The notes under the pieces were generated by a model. It made no database searches. It had not been told where the DNA came from and saw only the letters and a program-made list of their open reading frames with translations. A DNA stretch of 64,000 nt. It comes from Candidatus Aphodenecus pullistercoris (lineage in GTDB: Bacteria; Spirochaetota; Spirochaetia; Sphaerochaetales; Sphaerochaetaceae). The DNA is taken from NCBI GenBank assembly GCA_017694495.1, contig JADIMU010000030.1:1-64000 (forward strand), written 5' to 3'. Both the position numbers and the translations under genes were made by a program. Shown here in pieces: positions 1 through 11,865 of this stretch (positions are counted from its first letter, which is position 1; every line of letters begins with the position of its first letter).

Positions 1-44
1 GACAATCGCATATGTGTCCATGAGACCAGAGAAAGGAGGTACTC

Positions 45-839
45 ATGGACAAGGTCGACAACTGCGTGACGCAGGAGAACCTGGAGAGGATCGGGCGGAT
101 GACGCTCTTCAACGACATACTGTTCCGCAACGTCGCGAAGGACAGGGACGTGGCCCGGCTCTTCGTCCGCCTCTTCACGGGGCGGGAGGATCTGGACGTC
201 GTCGCCAGGGACACGCAGTACAGCGTGGTCCCCGTCACGGGCCAGCGTGGTGTCGTCATGGACTTGCACATCGTGGACGATGAGGGCTCTGTCTTCGACT
301 TCGAGATCCAGGACTACAGGGAGCTGCATCTGGCCCTGAGGGCGCGCTGGTACCACAGCCAGCTGGACTGGGAGCATGGACCGGAGAGCGGACAGGAGTA
401 TGACAGCCTGCCGCAGGTCCAGGTGGTGTTCATCATGAGGCACGACCCATTCGGACAGGGGAGGCTGCTGTACAGGGTGAGGAAGGAGGCCGCGCCGGGC
501 CTGGTCTACGACGACGGGAGCCACACTGCCTTCATGAACGTGGGTGCGGCGGACGACAGCGCCCTTGGCCGTCTGGCGCACGACCTTGTGCAGACGAGGG
601 CCGAGGACATGTATTATGATGAGCTCAGAAAGCAGGTGCGCCACTACAAGACGACGAAGGAGGGAACGAAGAGGATGTGCAGGGAACTTGAAGAGATGAA
701 GATGGAGACTGCTGACAAGAAAGCCCGCATGATTGCGGAAAACCTTTTGAAATTTGGAATGTCTGTAGCAGATGTCGCAATGAACACCGAGTTGGACAAG
801 GCTGTGGTCGAAGAGCTTGCTGCGAAGAAGGGCAAGTGA
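45..839 (+). CDS. Rpn/YhgA-family PD-(D/E)XK nuclease (annotated elsewhere as transposase-like)
   Basis: The 264-aa protein resembles the Rpn (recombination-promoting nuclease) family, whose members cut DNA without sequence specificity and are often mislabelled as transposases. Visible support is the opening LFNDILFRNVAKD (around residues 22-34), the motif MDLHIVDDEGSVFDFEIQ (about 71-88) that carries the D...ExQ nuclease signature, and a lysine-rich helical tail (about 200-264), which is usual in the family. A strong ribosome site, AAAGGAGG, lies just before the ATG. The gene stands alone with a shared hairpin terminator behind it, so no partner is indicated. No terminal repeats are seen, so it is not part of a recognisable insertion sequence. 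Confidence 0.8.
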   Translation: MDKVDNCVTQENLERIGRMTLFNDILFRNVAKDRDVARLFVRLFTGREDLDVVARDTQYSVVPVTGQRGVVMDLHIVDDEGSVFDFEIQDYRELHLALRARWYHSQLDWEHGPESGQEYDSLPQVQVVFIMRHDPFGQGRLLYRVRKEAAPGLVYDDGSHTAFMNVGAADDSALGRLAHDLVQTRAEDMYYDELRKQVRHYKTTKEGTKRMCRELEEMKMETADKKARMIAENLLKFGMSVADVAMNTELDKAVVEELAAKKGK

Positions 840-863
840 GGTCTTGGGGAGAATGATGATTGG

Positions 864-888
864 GAAAGCGGCCGATGTGGCCGCTTTC
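864..888. terminator. Bidirectional hairpin between convergent genes
   Basis: A perfect 10-bp stem GAAAGCGGCC / GGCCGCTTTC with a 5-nt loop lies between the convergent nuclease and thioesterase genes. The T-run is short on both sides, so termination may be partial. Confidence 0.7.
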
Positions 889-895
889 TCTCATC

Positions 896-1708
896 TCAGC
901 ACAGGACTGAGCGCCGCTTCCAGACCATCCATGCGTCGAAGACCTTGGTCTGGGCCCCGCTTTCCTCGGTGCGCATGATGTCGAACCAGAGCTTCGGCTC
1001 CTCGTTTTTGAGCTCGTCCTTGTCTGCTGCCCTGACGATGACTGTCAGGTTGTCGTGGCGGTAGCACTGCTTGATCCAGCGCACGTCGACGAGGGCCGGC
1101 TTGTATTCGTCACGGAACTCGTCCGGAAGGGCGTCCTGGCACCAGCTGAAGTAGCTCAGGTTGTTCACATGGCGGTTCAGGTCGGTGTCGAGGTAGTGGA
1201 TCTGCGGGATGTAGCGCGCGATGATGCTCTGGCAGCGGTCATCCTCCTCACCGAGGTTGGGGAAGACGCATTCTCCTTGCATCTCCTTGGGCGGGGTCTG
1301 GAGGGCCGAGTTGATCTCGCTCGCCCTCACCGGGCGACCCGTCTTGAAGTTTATGACCGCCCACTTCGTCTCGCATGTGAAGAGGGGACGGCCGGTGCTG
1401 TCGGCGCACTCGACGTGGCGTGGGCAGTTGAAGCCGGTCGAGTCGTATGGCCAGGTCAGCACCTTCACATCCTGCGGCCAGCCGCCGTAGTGGAAGATCT
1501 CCATGCGGCTGCGGGCTATGACCCAGGTGCGGTCGATCTTCTGGAGCTGGAAGATTCCTATCTCCCTCATCGTGGCATGCATGCCCGCCGCCTCCTGGAC
1601 GAGGTTCTCATAGGTCGTCAGGCGGGTCACGGAGTGGCCGTCCACGTCGTTGCATGTCAGGCTGTAGTCGAGCACTGCCTGGTTGTTCTCGTTGATTGTC
1701 ATCGGCAT
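896..1708 (-). CDS. Acyl-ACP thioesterase (FatA-like double hotdog)
   Basis: The 270-aa protein probably hydrolyses acyl-ACP to release free fatty acids and ends synthesis or adjusts membrane lipid supply. It reads as a tandem hotdog fold: RLTTYENLVQEAAGMHATMRE near residues 25-45, the conserved MEIFHYGGWPQDVKVLTWP stretch near 68-86, and the second-domain signature LDTDLNRHVNNLSYFSWC near 170-187, in which the N-x-H-x-N-N segment is the usual catalytic region. I chose the ATG at 1708 because GGAAGGG sits 8 nt upstream; a longer in-frame start would overlap rsmD. It follows rsmD with essentially no gap, so the two are likely co-transcribed. Confidence 0.85.
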   Translation of the reverse strand: MPMTINENNQAVLDYSLTCNDVDGHSVTRLTTYENLVQEAAGMHATMREIGIFQLQKIDRTWVIARSRMEIFHYGGWPQDVKVLTWPYDSTGFNCPRHVECADSTGRPLFTCETKWAVINFKTGRPVRASEINSALQTPPKEMQGECVFPNLGEEDDRCQSIIARYIPQIHYLDTDLNRHVNNLSYFSWCQDALPDEFRDEYKPALVDVRWIKQCYRHDNLTVIVRAADKDELKNEEPKLWFDIMRTEESGAQTKVFDAWMVWKRRSVLC

Positions 1709-1709
1709 T

Positions 1710-2249
1710 CTATTGTCCCTTCCTGTAGAAGCGCAGCATCGAGCGGCCGTACTTCCTCTTGTCAATGAGCGTGAGCTGTCCTACGGCCTCGCTCCAGAGC
1801 CTGTCCTCCTCTTCGGGGTAGTGGATGATGAAGAGTCCTCCGTCCTCCAGAAGCCCTGCCGCGTCGACTTTGGCGGCGATGGCCACCTTGTCCTCCATCT
1901 TGAATGGAGGGTCGGCGTAGATCACGTCGTAGCGCCTCATGCATGACGAGAGGTAGCGCATGACGTCCATGATGAAGAGGTGCTTGTCCTCTTTGACGAA
2001 GGAGAGGTTGCCCTCTATCGTCTCCTTCTTTCCCCTGTCCCCTTCCACGAGGTGGATCGGTTCGGCTCCGCGGCTGGCCGCCTCGATCGCGACGCAGCCT
2101 GAACCTGAGAAGAGGTCGAGGAAGCTCATCCCGTCAAGTGGGCCGAGGATGGAGAAGAGCGACTCCCTCATCCTGTCCATGGCAGGTCTTATGATGCCAG
2201 GAGGGCATACGATGTTCCTCCTGAGGTATTGGCCACCGGTTATTCTCAT
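1710..2249 (-). CDS. rsmD: 16S rRNA (guanine(966)-N2)-methyltransferase RsmD
   Basis: The 179-aa protein is a class I SAM-dependent methyltransferase that modifies G966 of 16S rRNA during 30S assembly. The opening MRITGGQYLRRNIVCPPG and RPAMDRMRESLFSIL are hallmark RsmD segments. LDLFSGSGCVAIEAASRGA (about 44-62) is the SAM-binding motif I, and YADPPF (about 115-120) is the catalytic motif IV of N2-guanine methylases. Length is normal. It lies between recG and the thioesterase with very short gaps in one minus-strand operon. Confidence 0.95.
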   Translation of the reverse strand: MRITGGQYLRRNIVCPPGIIRPAMDRMRESLFSILGPLDGMSFLDLFSGSGCVAIEAASRGAEPIHLVEGDRGKKETIEGNLSFVKEDKHLFIMDVMRYLSSCMRRYDVIYADPPFKMEDKVAIAAKVDAAGLLEDGGLFIIHYPEEEDRLWSEAVGQLTLIDKRKYGRSMLRFYRKGQ

Positions 2250-2265
2250 AGCCTATGAATAGTAA

Positions 2266-4314
2266 TCAATCGGACGGCTCTTGTGTACCGTCGGCGCTGA
2301 GGATGCGTCTGAGCGTCGCATGCCGGCTCTGCAGCAGTCCCCTGTCCTCCTGGATTATGGCCTCGGCGTCCTCCTTGGCCTGTGCCATGAGCTCGACGTC
2401 GTCGACGAGGGAGGCGACCTTCAGACGGAGGAAGCCGGACTGCCTGTTTCCGATGAAGTCGCCGGGACCCCTCAGCCGGAGGTCGGTCTCGGCGATGCGG
2501 AAGCCGTCGTTCGACTCCCTCATGACGATCAGCCTCGCCTTCGCCTCCTCGGTCAGTGTGCCGTAGTAGACGAGGAAGCACCAGCTCTGCAGCTCACTGC
2601 GTCCGACACGGCCGCGCAGCTGGTGCAGAGCCGCCAGGCCGAAGCGCTCGGCATGCTCTATGACCATGCATGTGGCATCCTTGATGTCTATGCCGACCTC
2701 CACGACCGAGGTTGAGACCAGGTACATGAGCTTCTTGTCGCGGAAGTCGTCCAGTATCCTCATCTTCTCGTCCTCGGGGAGGCGGGAGTGGATGAGGGCC
2801 GAGGGTATGCCGGGATACTTCTCCTTCAGGAAGGAGAACATCGTCGTGACGTCCTTCAGGTCGCCTTCGCCCTCGTCGTCGATCCTGGGGTAGACGAAGT
2901 AGGCCTGGTGTCCACGGGAGAACTCTACGCCGATCGAGGCGTACATCCTCTCGCGGTTCTTCTCGTCCACGATGTGCGTGATGATGCTCTTGCGTCCCAT
3001 CGGCTTGCTGTAGATCGTCGAGATGTCCATCGAGCCGAAGACCGTCATGGCGAGGGTGCGCGGGATTGGGGTGGCGCTCATCATGAGGAGGGACACGTCC
3101 TTTCCCTTGCTCCTCAGCGCCTCCCTCTGCTCGACGCCGAAGCGGTGCTGCTCGTCTATGATGACCAGGCCCAGGCGCTTGAAGGCGACGTCCTTCGAGA
3201 AGAGGGCGTGGGTGCCTATGGCCAGGTCGATGCCACCCTGGTGCAGGGCATCGAGGAGGTAGCCCCTCTCCTTGCCCTTGACGTCTCCCGTCAGGAAGGC
3301 GACGCGCACGCCGAGCTTCTCCAGGAGGGCGGCAGCCCCCTCGGCATGCTGTCGCGCAAGCAGCTCCGTGGGTGCCATGAAGGCGACCTGGAAGCCCCTC
3401 TCGATGCAATGCAGGGCCGCCATCCAGGCGACGAGGGTCTTGCCGCTTCCGACATCTCCCTGGAGCAGGCGGTCCATCGAACCTGCGTCCAGATCCTCTC
3501 TGATCTCGTCCAGGACCCTGAGCTGGTCCTCCGTCAGGCTGAAGGGAAGGGAGGCCTGCAATGCCTGTTCCAGCTTGCCCGCTTTGGGTGGGTGGGTGGA
3601 CTTGGCCCGCTTCTCCCTCTGGCGCTCGAGGCGCAGCTCGAGGTGCAGCAGCTCAGTGTATGCCAGCGTCAGGCGCGCCCGGTCGAGGCTGGCCCTGTCG
3701 CTGGGCTGGTGCAATTGTCGGATCGCCTCATCCGTGTGCATCAGGCCATGCTTCGCGACCAGGTCGTCCGGGACCTCGTCGTCGAAGTGTATGTACTTGT
3801 TTGAGAGGATGGCCTCGACGGCCTTGCGCACCGTCTTCTGGCTCAGATTGCCCGACAGCGGGTAGATTGGCAGGATCCGTCCGATGCCCACAGCCTCCTC
3901 GCTGGAGCCGAGGGTGAAGGCCGAGGCCGACCAGGCCGAGCCCAGGCGTGTCACGCTGGCGTTGATGTACCAGCTCGTTCCGACAGGGTAGGCGTTCTCC
4001 ATGAAGGCGCGTCCGAAGCAGTGGAGGTAGAGCGTCCGTCCGCTTCTCAGGTCCTTGGCTCCAATCTTGAGGACCCTCTTGCCCTTGGCCATGTAGTGGC
4101 CGTGGTCCGTGATCGAGACGATCGTGTTGATCGTCCCGCCTTCGGGAGGCAGGTCGGCCAGGCTGGTCATGACAGTCCTGTCGTCGTAGTCGCGCGGGTA
4201 GAGCGTTATGAGGTCGCCTCCGGTCTCGACGCCGAGCGCGGCGAAGTCCGCGGCGCTCACCTTGCCTATCCCCTTGAGCTTCGTGATGGGGAAGGCCAGC
4301 TGGCGCGCGAGCAT
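2266..4314 (-). CDS. recG: ATP-dependent DNA helicase RecG
   Basis: The 682-aa protein is the RecG branch-migration helicase that remodels stalled forks and Holliday junctions. The N-terminal wedge region begins ITKLKGIGKVSAADFAALGV. The helicase core shows QGDVGSGKT (Walker A), MAPTELLARQH (motif Ia), IIDEQHRFGVEQR (the RecG-type DEQH box) and MMSATPIPRTLAMTVFG. The C-terminal part has QLRGRVGRSE (motif VI) and the RecG C-terminal signature DLRLRGPGDFIGNRQSG. Length matches the family. The start is 1 nt beyond the stop of the YggT gene, which implies coupling. Confidence 0.96.
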   Translation of the reverse strand: MLARQLAFPITKLKGIGKVSAADFAALGVETGGDLITLYPRDYDDRTVMTSLADLPPEGGTINTIVSITDHGHYMAKGKRVLKIGAKDLRSGRTLYLHCFGRAFMENAYPVGTSWYINASVTRLGSAWSASAFTLGSSEEAVGIGRILPIYPLSGNLSQKTVRKAVEAILSNKYIHFDDEVPDDLVAKHGLMHTDEAIRQLHQPSDRASLDRARLTLAYTELLHLELRLERQREKRAKSTHPPKAGKLEQALQASLPFSLTEDQLRVLDEIREDLDAGSMDRLLQGDVGSGKTLVAWMAALHCIERGFQVAFMAPTELLARQHAEGAAALLEKLGVRVAFLTGDVKGKERGYLLDALHQGGIDLAIGTHALFSKDVAFKRLGLVIIDEQHRFGVEQREALRSKGKDVSLLMMSATPIPRTLAMTVFGSMDISTIYSKPMGRKSIITHIVDEKNRERMYASIGVEFSRGHQAYFVYPRIDDEGEGDLKDVTTMFSFLKEKYPGIPSALIHSRLPEDEKMRILDDFRDKKLMYLVSTSVVEVGIDIKDATCMVIEHAERFGLAALHQLRGRVGRSELQSWCFLVYYGTLTEEAKARLIVMRESNDGFRIAETDLRLRGPGDFIGNRQSGFLRLKVASLVDDVELMAQAKEDAEAIIQEDRGLLQSRHATLRRILSADGTQEPSD

Positions 4315-4315
4315 C

Positions 4316-4903
4316 TCAGAAAGGTATCCTTCCTGCCAGGACGATCAGGAGGCTGGCCAGGTAGCGGAAGGCGAAGTAGGCGAGCACTGCGATCGCGTCG
4401 GCGATGAGGCACAGCGTCGTCTCCCTGACGATGCGGTGGGGGAAGAAGAGCTCCTGGACGCGGCGGATCAGGTTCTCCGTCACCATGCCCATGCGGGAGA
4501 GGGCGGGTGAGTGGGTGAAGGCGCCGATCGTGCGCATGACGAGCATGATGATGAGGATCATCAGCAGCGGCGCCATGGCGTAGCTCCAGAATGCGCTGAT
4601 CAGCATCTGGACGGCCAGGGAGAGAGTCATTACGCCGAAGACGGAGTAGACGCTCAGCAGCGACTGGGCCACGGAGAGCAGGCCGATGGCCAGCAGTGGC
4701 GAGAAGTCGAAGTAGCCCACCTGGAAGCGCCTCGAACGGAAGAGGTTGAGGTAGGGGTCGATGATCCTGGAAAAGTACCAGGTGAGGCTGCCCTCCCTAG
4801 GATAGGGGACGAACCACGACATTATGATCCTGACCCAGATCAGGAAGGAGTAGAGGCTGAGGAGGCGGGCAAGGAAGCCGGCGATCTGCATCATCACGTA
4901 CAT
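4316..4903 (-). CDS. YggT-family integral membrane protein
   Basis: The 195-aa protein carries two YggT-type modules. The first, near residues 10-50, has LYSFLIWVRIIMSWF and FSRIIDPYLNLFR, the typical IRxxLSW and DPxLxxfR signatures. The remainder is hydrophobic with further membrane spans. YggT proteins are inner-membrane proteins of poorly defined role, linked elsewhere to osmotic tolerance and cell division. AGGAGAG lies 7 nt upstream of the ATG. The gene is sandwiched between dnaE and recG with 16-nt and 1-nt gaps, so it is expressed with DNA replication and repair genes, though no functional tie is evident. Confidence 0.85.
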   Translation of the reverse strand: MYVMMQIAGFLARLLSLYSFLIWVRIIMSWFVPYPREGSLTWYFSRIIDPYLNLFRSRRFQVGYFDFSPLLAIGLLSVAQSLLSVYSVFGVMTLSLAVQMLISAFWSYAMAPLLMILIIMLVMRTIGAFTHSPALSRMGMVTENLIRRVQELFFPHRIVRETTLCLIADAIAVLAYFAFRYLASLLIVLAGRIPF

Positions 4904-4919
4904 TTTTTTCTCTCCTAGG

Positions 4920-8378
<3,459 letters not shown>

Positions 8379-8412
8379 ATCTCAACAGTCTAGCCTAAAA
8401 ACAGGCTGTGCG

Positions 8413-9330
8413 TCAGGCCATCCTCTCGCCTTCTCGGCCGCTCCAGCACAGGGCACGCTCGTTCATGTCCCTCATCATGTCGTGGAAGAGGCCTTTGACG
8501 CGCTCCTCCTGCAATCGGCCGATCTGGCCGAAGTTCTCGTGCAGGTAGTCGATGATGTAGTCCTCGATCTGGCGGTAGCGCGACAGGCCTACCGGCAGAT
8601 GTATGCTCGTGATCAGGTTGTCCAGGTCGCGGCTGTAGCAGAAGCCTTTGTCGTGCAAGGTGAAGATGATCCTCGCGTAGGAGATGCTCGCCGACTCGAA
8701 GCGGGCCACAAGGGCCAGGGAGCAGGCGTTCTGCGGGTCCTTCATGACGGAGCCGGCCTTGCGGAAGTACTGGTAGTCGTATTGCTGGATTGCGATCCTG
8801 ACCTTGCTCAGCAATGCGCCCGTGGGCACTTCCAGCTTTCCGTTCTTGTCGTAGATGCGCGAGAGCTGGAACCACTTCGAATGCATCCTCTTCTTGAGGA
8901 ACCGCACCTCGGCGGCGGCGTCGAGGATCATGAGGGTGGAAGAGAGGCTCGTCTTGAAGGAGCGGGTGCACAGGCTTCCCCCGATCGTTATCTTCTCGCG
9001 CACGGTCCGGCTCGCCGTAGAGTCGATCGTGTCCAGGAGGATGCGGGGCAGGACGAGCTTGCCAGCCTGGGCGATGTCGTTGATGCTGACCATGGCCCCG
9101 AACTCGGCGTAGCGGTCGTTGCGCAGGAAGTGGTGGAGCTCTTCGACCTTGTCCAGGCTTATGATCTCCATGTTCCCCCTGTCGGCAGGGTAGAAGTCGC
9201 TCTCGCTCATGATGCCCGTGCCTCCGGCCCAGAGGAAGGGTGTCGTGCCGCGGTAGTTGAGTATCGTGTTGTTGTATGCCGCGATGTTCTCCGGCTCGTG
9301 GATGTTGGGAGACCTAAGCTCTGCGTACAT
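8413..9330 (-). CDS. FAD-binding subunit of a xanthine-dehydrogenase-like molybdoenzyme
   Basis: The 305-aa protein resembles the FAD-binding subunit of molybdopterin dehydrogenases. NYRGTTPFLWAGGTGIMS (about 27-44) corresponds to the glycine-rich FAD pyrophosphate loop, and VREKITIGGSLCTRSFKTSLSS (about 110-131) to the second FAD contact, usually written TIGGNIA...SPxSD. The match is recognisable but diverged. In the complex it would take electrons from the 2Fe-2S subunit and hand them to NAD+ or another acceptor. The start is preceded by AGGAGG and overlaps the end of the 2Fe-2S gene by 17 nt. It is the last gene of a three-subunit set. Confidence 0.78.
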   Translation of the reverse strand: MYAELRSPNIHEPENIAAYNNTILNYRGTTPFLWAGGTGIMSESDFYPADRGNMEIISLDKVEELHHFLRNDRYAEFGAMVSINDIAQAGKLVLPRILLDTIDSTASRTVREKITIGGSLCTRSFKTSLSSTLMILDAAAEVRFLKKRMHSKWFQLSRIYDKNGKLEVPTGALLSKVRIAIQQYDYQYFRKAGSVMKDPQNACSLALVARFESASISYARIIFTLHDKGFCYSRDLDNLITSIHLPVGLSRYRQIEDYIIDYLHENFGQIGRLQEERVKGLFHDMMRDMNERALCWSGREGERMA

Positions 9331-9811
9331 TCTTGCGCTTCCTCCTGTTGGCTATGCTCTCCCTGACGACGGCCAGGAAGCTGGCGCTGTCGAGGCAGGA
9401 GCAGTCGACCAGGAAGGCCTCCTGGAGGATCTCCTCCTCGTCGATCTCGCTGCCGGCCATCTCATAGCGTCTGACTATGCCTTCGATCAGGAGGGTGCGG
9501 GAGGCGTAGCACTCCTGGCACGGGTAGGCGCCGACCGAGGCGTAGGCCTTCTCGATGTCGCGGTAGTCGCGGGTGCGCGAGAAGGAGTCGTAGGTCACCA
9601 CATTGGTTCCCCTGACGCTGAAGGAGGGCACGAGGCATGAGAGGACTGGGCGTCCATCCACAAGGACGATGCAATTGCCGCACATCCTGCCCTTGCAATG
9701 GTTCTTCAGACTCCTGATCTCCAGGTCCTCCTCGAGCAGGAGGTCCAGCGGCTTGTCGCTGGAGACGGAGAGCGCCAGGTACTTGCCGTCGACGGTCAGC
9801 TCTATCCTCAT
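9314..9811 (-). CDS. 2Fe-2S subunit of a xanthine-dehydrogenase-like molybdoenzyme
   Basis: The 165-aa protein is a two-cluster ferredoxin-type subunit. The plant-ferredoxin cluster has CKGRMCGNC followed by LVDGRPVLSC (C-x4-C-x2-C...C). The helical domain has YPCQEC and VDCSCLD, which supply the C-x2-C...C-x-C ligands of the second cluster. All eight cysteines seem to be present, so electron transfer is probably intact. It starts in an ATGA overlap with the upstream molybdopterin subunit and has GAGGAGG in front. A much longer reading frame extends upstream but has no family-like sequence there. Confidence 0.83.
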   Translation of the reverse strand: MRIELTVDGKYLALSVSSDKPLDLLLEEDLEIRSLKNHCKGRMCGNCIVLVDGRPVLSCLVPSFSVRGTNVVTYDSFSRTRDYRDIEKAYASVGAYPCQECYASRTLLIEGIVRRYEMAGSEIDEEEILQEAFLVDCSCLDSASFLAVVRESIANRRKRKNVRRA

Positions 9812-11769
9812 TCCTGTCCTCCTCTGTTCATGACGGCCTTCTCCATCTGCGCGGGACTGGTCGGCAGGACGGGCTCGATGTGGCTGAGGCACTGCCTCAG
9901 GGCCGAGAGCGTCGCGGAGCGCGCCAGGGCGTCGAGCGCCTGGTCCAGGCTCGAGGCCTTGAGCGAGGAGTCCTGGCTGAGATGCATTTCCACTTTGAAT
10001 GGCCTGGATGCCTCGCACGAAAGGGCGATTCCGCTCTGTCTCAGAGCTCTGACGACGGCATGCCTGATCTGGGCCTTCACCGTCTTCTGGTCGTCCAGGG
10101 TGCCATAAGTAGCTGCGACCCAGGCTCCCAGGGCCACGGGCTGGAAGTCGATGTCGTCCAGCCTGAGCTCGACGATGAGGGCGGCCATTCCACGCGGCTC
10201 GAACTCGCATGGCATGAGGCTCTCGTCGCAGTTGAAGATCTGCGACCAGGGCAGGTGGGCGTCCTCGCCCTTGCCCTCGAGGTTCAGCCTGATGCATGCC
10301 TGGGAGAGCTGGTAGGGGAACTGGCCACGCTGACGGTCAAGGATGGCAGGTCCGCTGTCGATCTGGCACCCGTCGTTGTCGAGGATGATCACATCCTTGT
10401 CGCCGGTGAGGTCGACTTCCTGCATCACGGCGCGCTTGACCCCCTCGCTCCAGCCGTCCCTCTCAGGGAAGCTGGTCAGCAGAGTGACGTTGTGCTTCTC
10501 CGTCAGCGTCAGCTTCGCCGATGCCGGGTGTTCCTTTGCGTAGCTTGTCGAGAAGCCGGCGATCGAAATGCCAGTCGCAAGGCCTATGCCTCTGTTGAAG
10601 GGGAGGACGGAGAACTCGTCCGTCTGGGTCGAGTAGCTGGCCCACTTGCGCTTGAAGTCGCTCTCGGCGTCTATCATGTCGACCAGCGCGTTGAGCTCGT
10701 CCAGCTCGACGGATGGCATGTAGTCAGTGAAGGGACGACGCACCTTGAGGTGCAAGGCCTTCCAGGATGATGGCGGGGTCTCGAAGGTGCGTGCCAGGTC
10801 CGTAGCGTGGGCCTCCACCGAGGCCAGGGCCTGGCTGTATCCTGCCCCTCCATGGAAGACCGATGGCATCGTCGCACTCCGGTGGGTCGTGACGACTGCA
10901 TGGAAGTGGGGGACGTCGTAGTTGGGCACCAGCCCCGCCATGCTCTGTCTGATGAACTCCTCGTCCTCGATCTGGAAGGCTCCCAGAGAGGCGTCCAGAC
11001 GGCACTCCTCGCTCACGAGATGGCCTTCATCGTCGCACCAGGTCCTGCGTGTGACCGTGATGTCCGGCCTGACAGAGGACACGTTCCAGGAGAGCACCGT
11101 AGGCACTCCGGCCTTCAGGGCGGCCATGGCGCACACGATGGCCATCAGGGTAGGCTGGATGAGGTATTCGTCGGCGTCCGGAGAGCATGGCATTTGGTGG
11201 ACGACGACGTCGGTGGGGGCCATCGAGAGGATGCGTGCCAGGTTCGTCGCGACCAGGGCGGGCCATTGGGTCGGCAACTCCACATGGAGCTTCTCTCCCT
11301 CCTGCCAGCACTCGCATTCCACCCTCGCCGGGCTTGGCTGCGTGATGCCTTTGAAGTGGATGTTGCCCGCCACTTCCCTCAAGCCTTCGAGGGAGGCCGG
11401 TGGTGTGCCTATCGTGATCTCGTTCACGGCCCCTTCGTCGAGGTCGAGCGCCTCCTCCTTCTCGAGTGGCGCAGTCTCGAGGGCGAACTGGCGGGCCATG
11501 AGGACTACGGACTCGCTGTCCGGTCCGAAGAGGGCCAGGACCGGCTGTCCTTCATAGACGATCTTCTCCTCGCTCAGGACAGGCATCGTCCCACCGCATA
11601 TGGACAGGACCGCCTCCTGGGGGAAATCGCTGCGGCGCAGCGTGAAGTAGCGCTCGCCCAGACTGGGCTCATCGATCTTCACGATCCTGACGCCGGGCGT
11701 GGGGCAGACGACCAGTGTGCCGTAGAATTTCGTGCTCTTGCTCTGGCTCGCGCGCATGTGTTCAGCCAT
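9808..11769 (-). CDS. Molybdopterin-binding large subunit, xanthine dehydrogenase/aldehyde oxidase family (divergent)
   Basis: The 653-aa protein is shorter than usual family members (about 730-780 aa) but follows their order: an N-terminal ald_Xan_dh_C-like part (FPQEAVLSICGGTMPVLSEE, YEGQPVLALFGPDSE) and a molybdopterin part with LPTQWPALVATNLARILSM and HQMPCSPDADEYL. The usual R-G-x-G-x-P-Q loop reads MPSVFHGGAGYSQALASVEA, and I cannot find the C-terminal G-x-G-E that supplies the catalytic glutamate. The electron-transfer partners are downstream in overlap. T. pallidum annotates a comparable gene as quinoline 2-oxidoreductase. Substrate is unknown; purine or N-heterocycle hydroxylation is only a family guess. 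A TGCTAGACT extended -10 sits 6 nt before the ATG. Confidence 0.75.
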   Translation of the reverse strand: MAEHMRASQSKSTKFYGTLVVCPTPGVRIVKIDEPSLGERYFTLRRSDFPQEAVLSICGGTMPVLSEEKIVYEGQPVLALFGPDSESVVLMARQFALETAPLEKEEALDLDEGAVNEITIGTPPASLEGLREVAGNIHFKGITQPSPARVECECWQEGEKLHVELPTQWPALVATNLARILSMAPTDVVVHQMPCSPDADEYLIQPTLMAIVCAMAALKAGVPTVLSWNVSSVRPDITVTRRTWCDDEGHLVSEECRLDASLGAFQIEDEEFIRQSMAGLVPNYDVPHFHAVVTTHRSATMPSVFHGGAGYSQALASVEAHATDLARTFETPPSSWKALHLKVRRPFTDYMPSVELDELNALVDMIDAESDFKRKWASYSTQTDEFSVLPFNRGIGLATGISIAGFSTSYAKEHPASAKLTLTEKHNVTLLTSFPERDGWSEGVKRAVMQEVDLTGDKDVIILDNDGCQIDSGPAILDRQRGQFPYQLSQACIRLNLEGKGEDAHLPWSQIFNCDESLMPCEFEPRGMAALIVELRLDDIDFQPVALGAWVAATYGTLDDQKTVKAQIRHAVVRALRQSGIALSCEASRPFKVEMHLSQDSSLKASSLDQALDALARSATLSALRQCLSHIEPVLPTSPAQMEKAVMNRGGQE

Positions 11770-11865
11770 GCCGGAAGTCTAGCACATAGAAAAAGCATTT
11801 TCCACATTCTGGTCTGAATTGTACCTGTGGCGGGGTTTAGACTTCAGCTTGAGGAGAAAGTCAGG
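11770..11865. promoter_or_regulatory. Divergent promoter region between molybdoenzyme and GltD-like genes
   Basis: This 96-bp AT-richer gap separates two divergent units. On the minus strand an extended -10 TGCTAGACT ends 6 nt before the ATG at 11769 with a weak TGGAAA 17 bp upstream, so that transcript would be leaderless. No convincing plus-strand promoter hexamers were found. Confidence 0.45.

Noticed and set aside
45-839. Insertion sequence transposase
   Set aside because: Rpn-family nucleases carry that label in databases, but no terminal or target repeats flank the gene.
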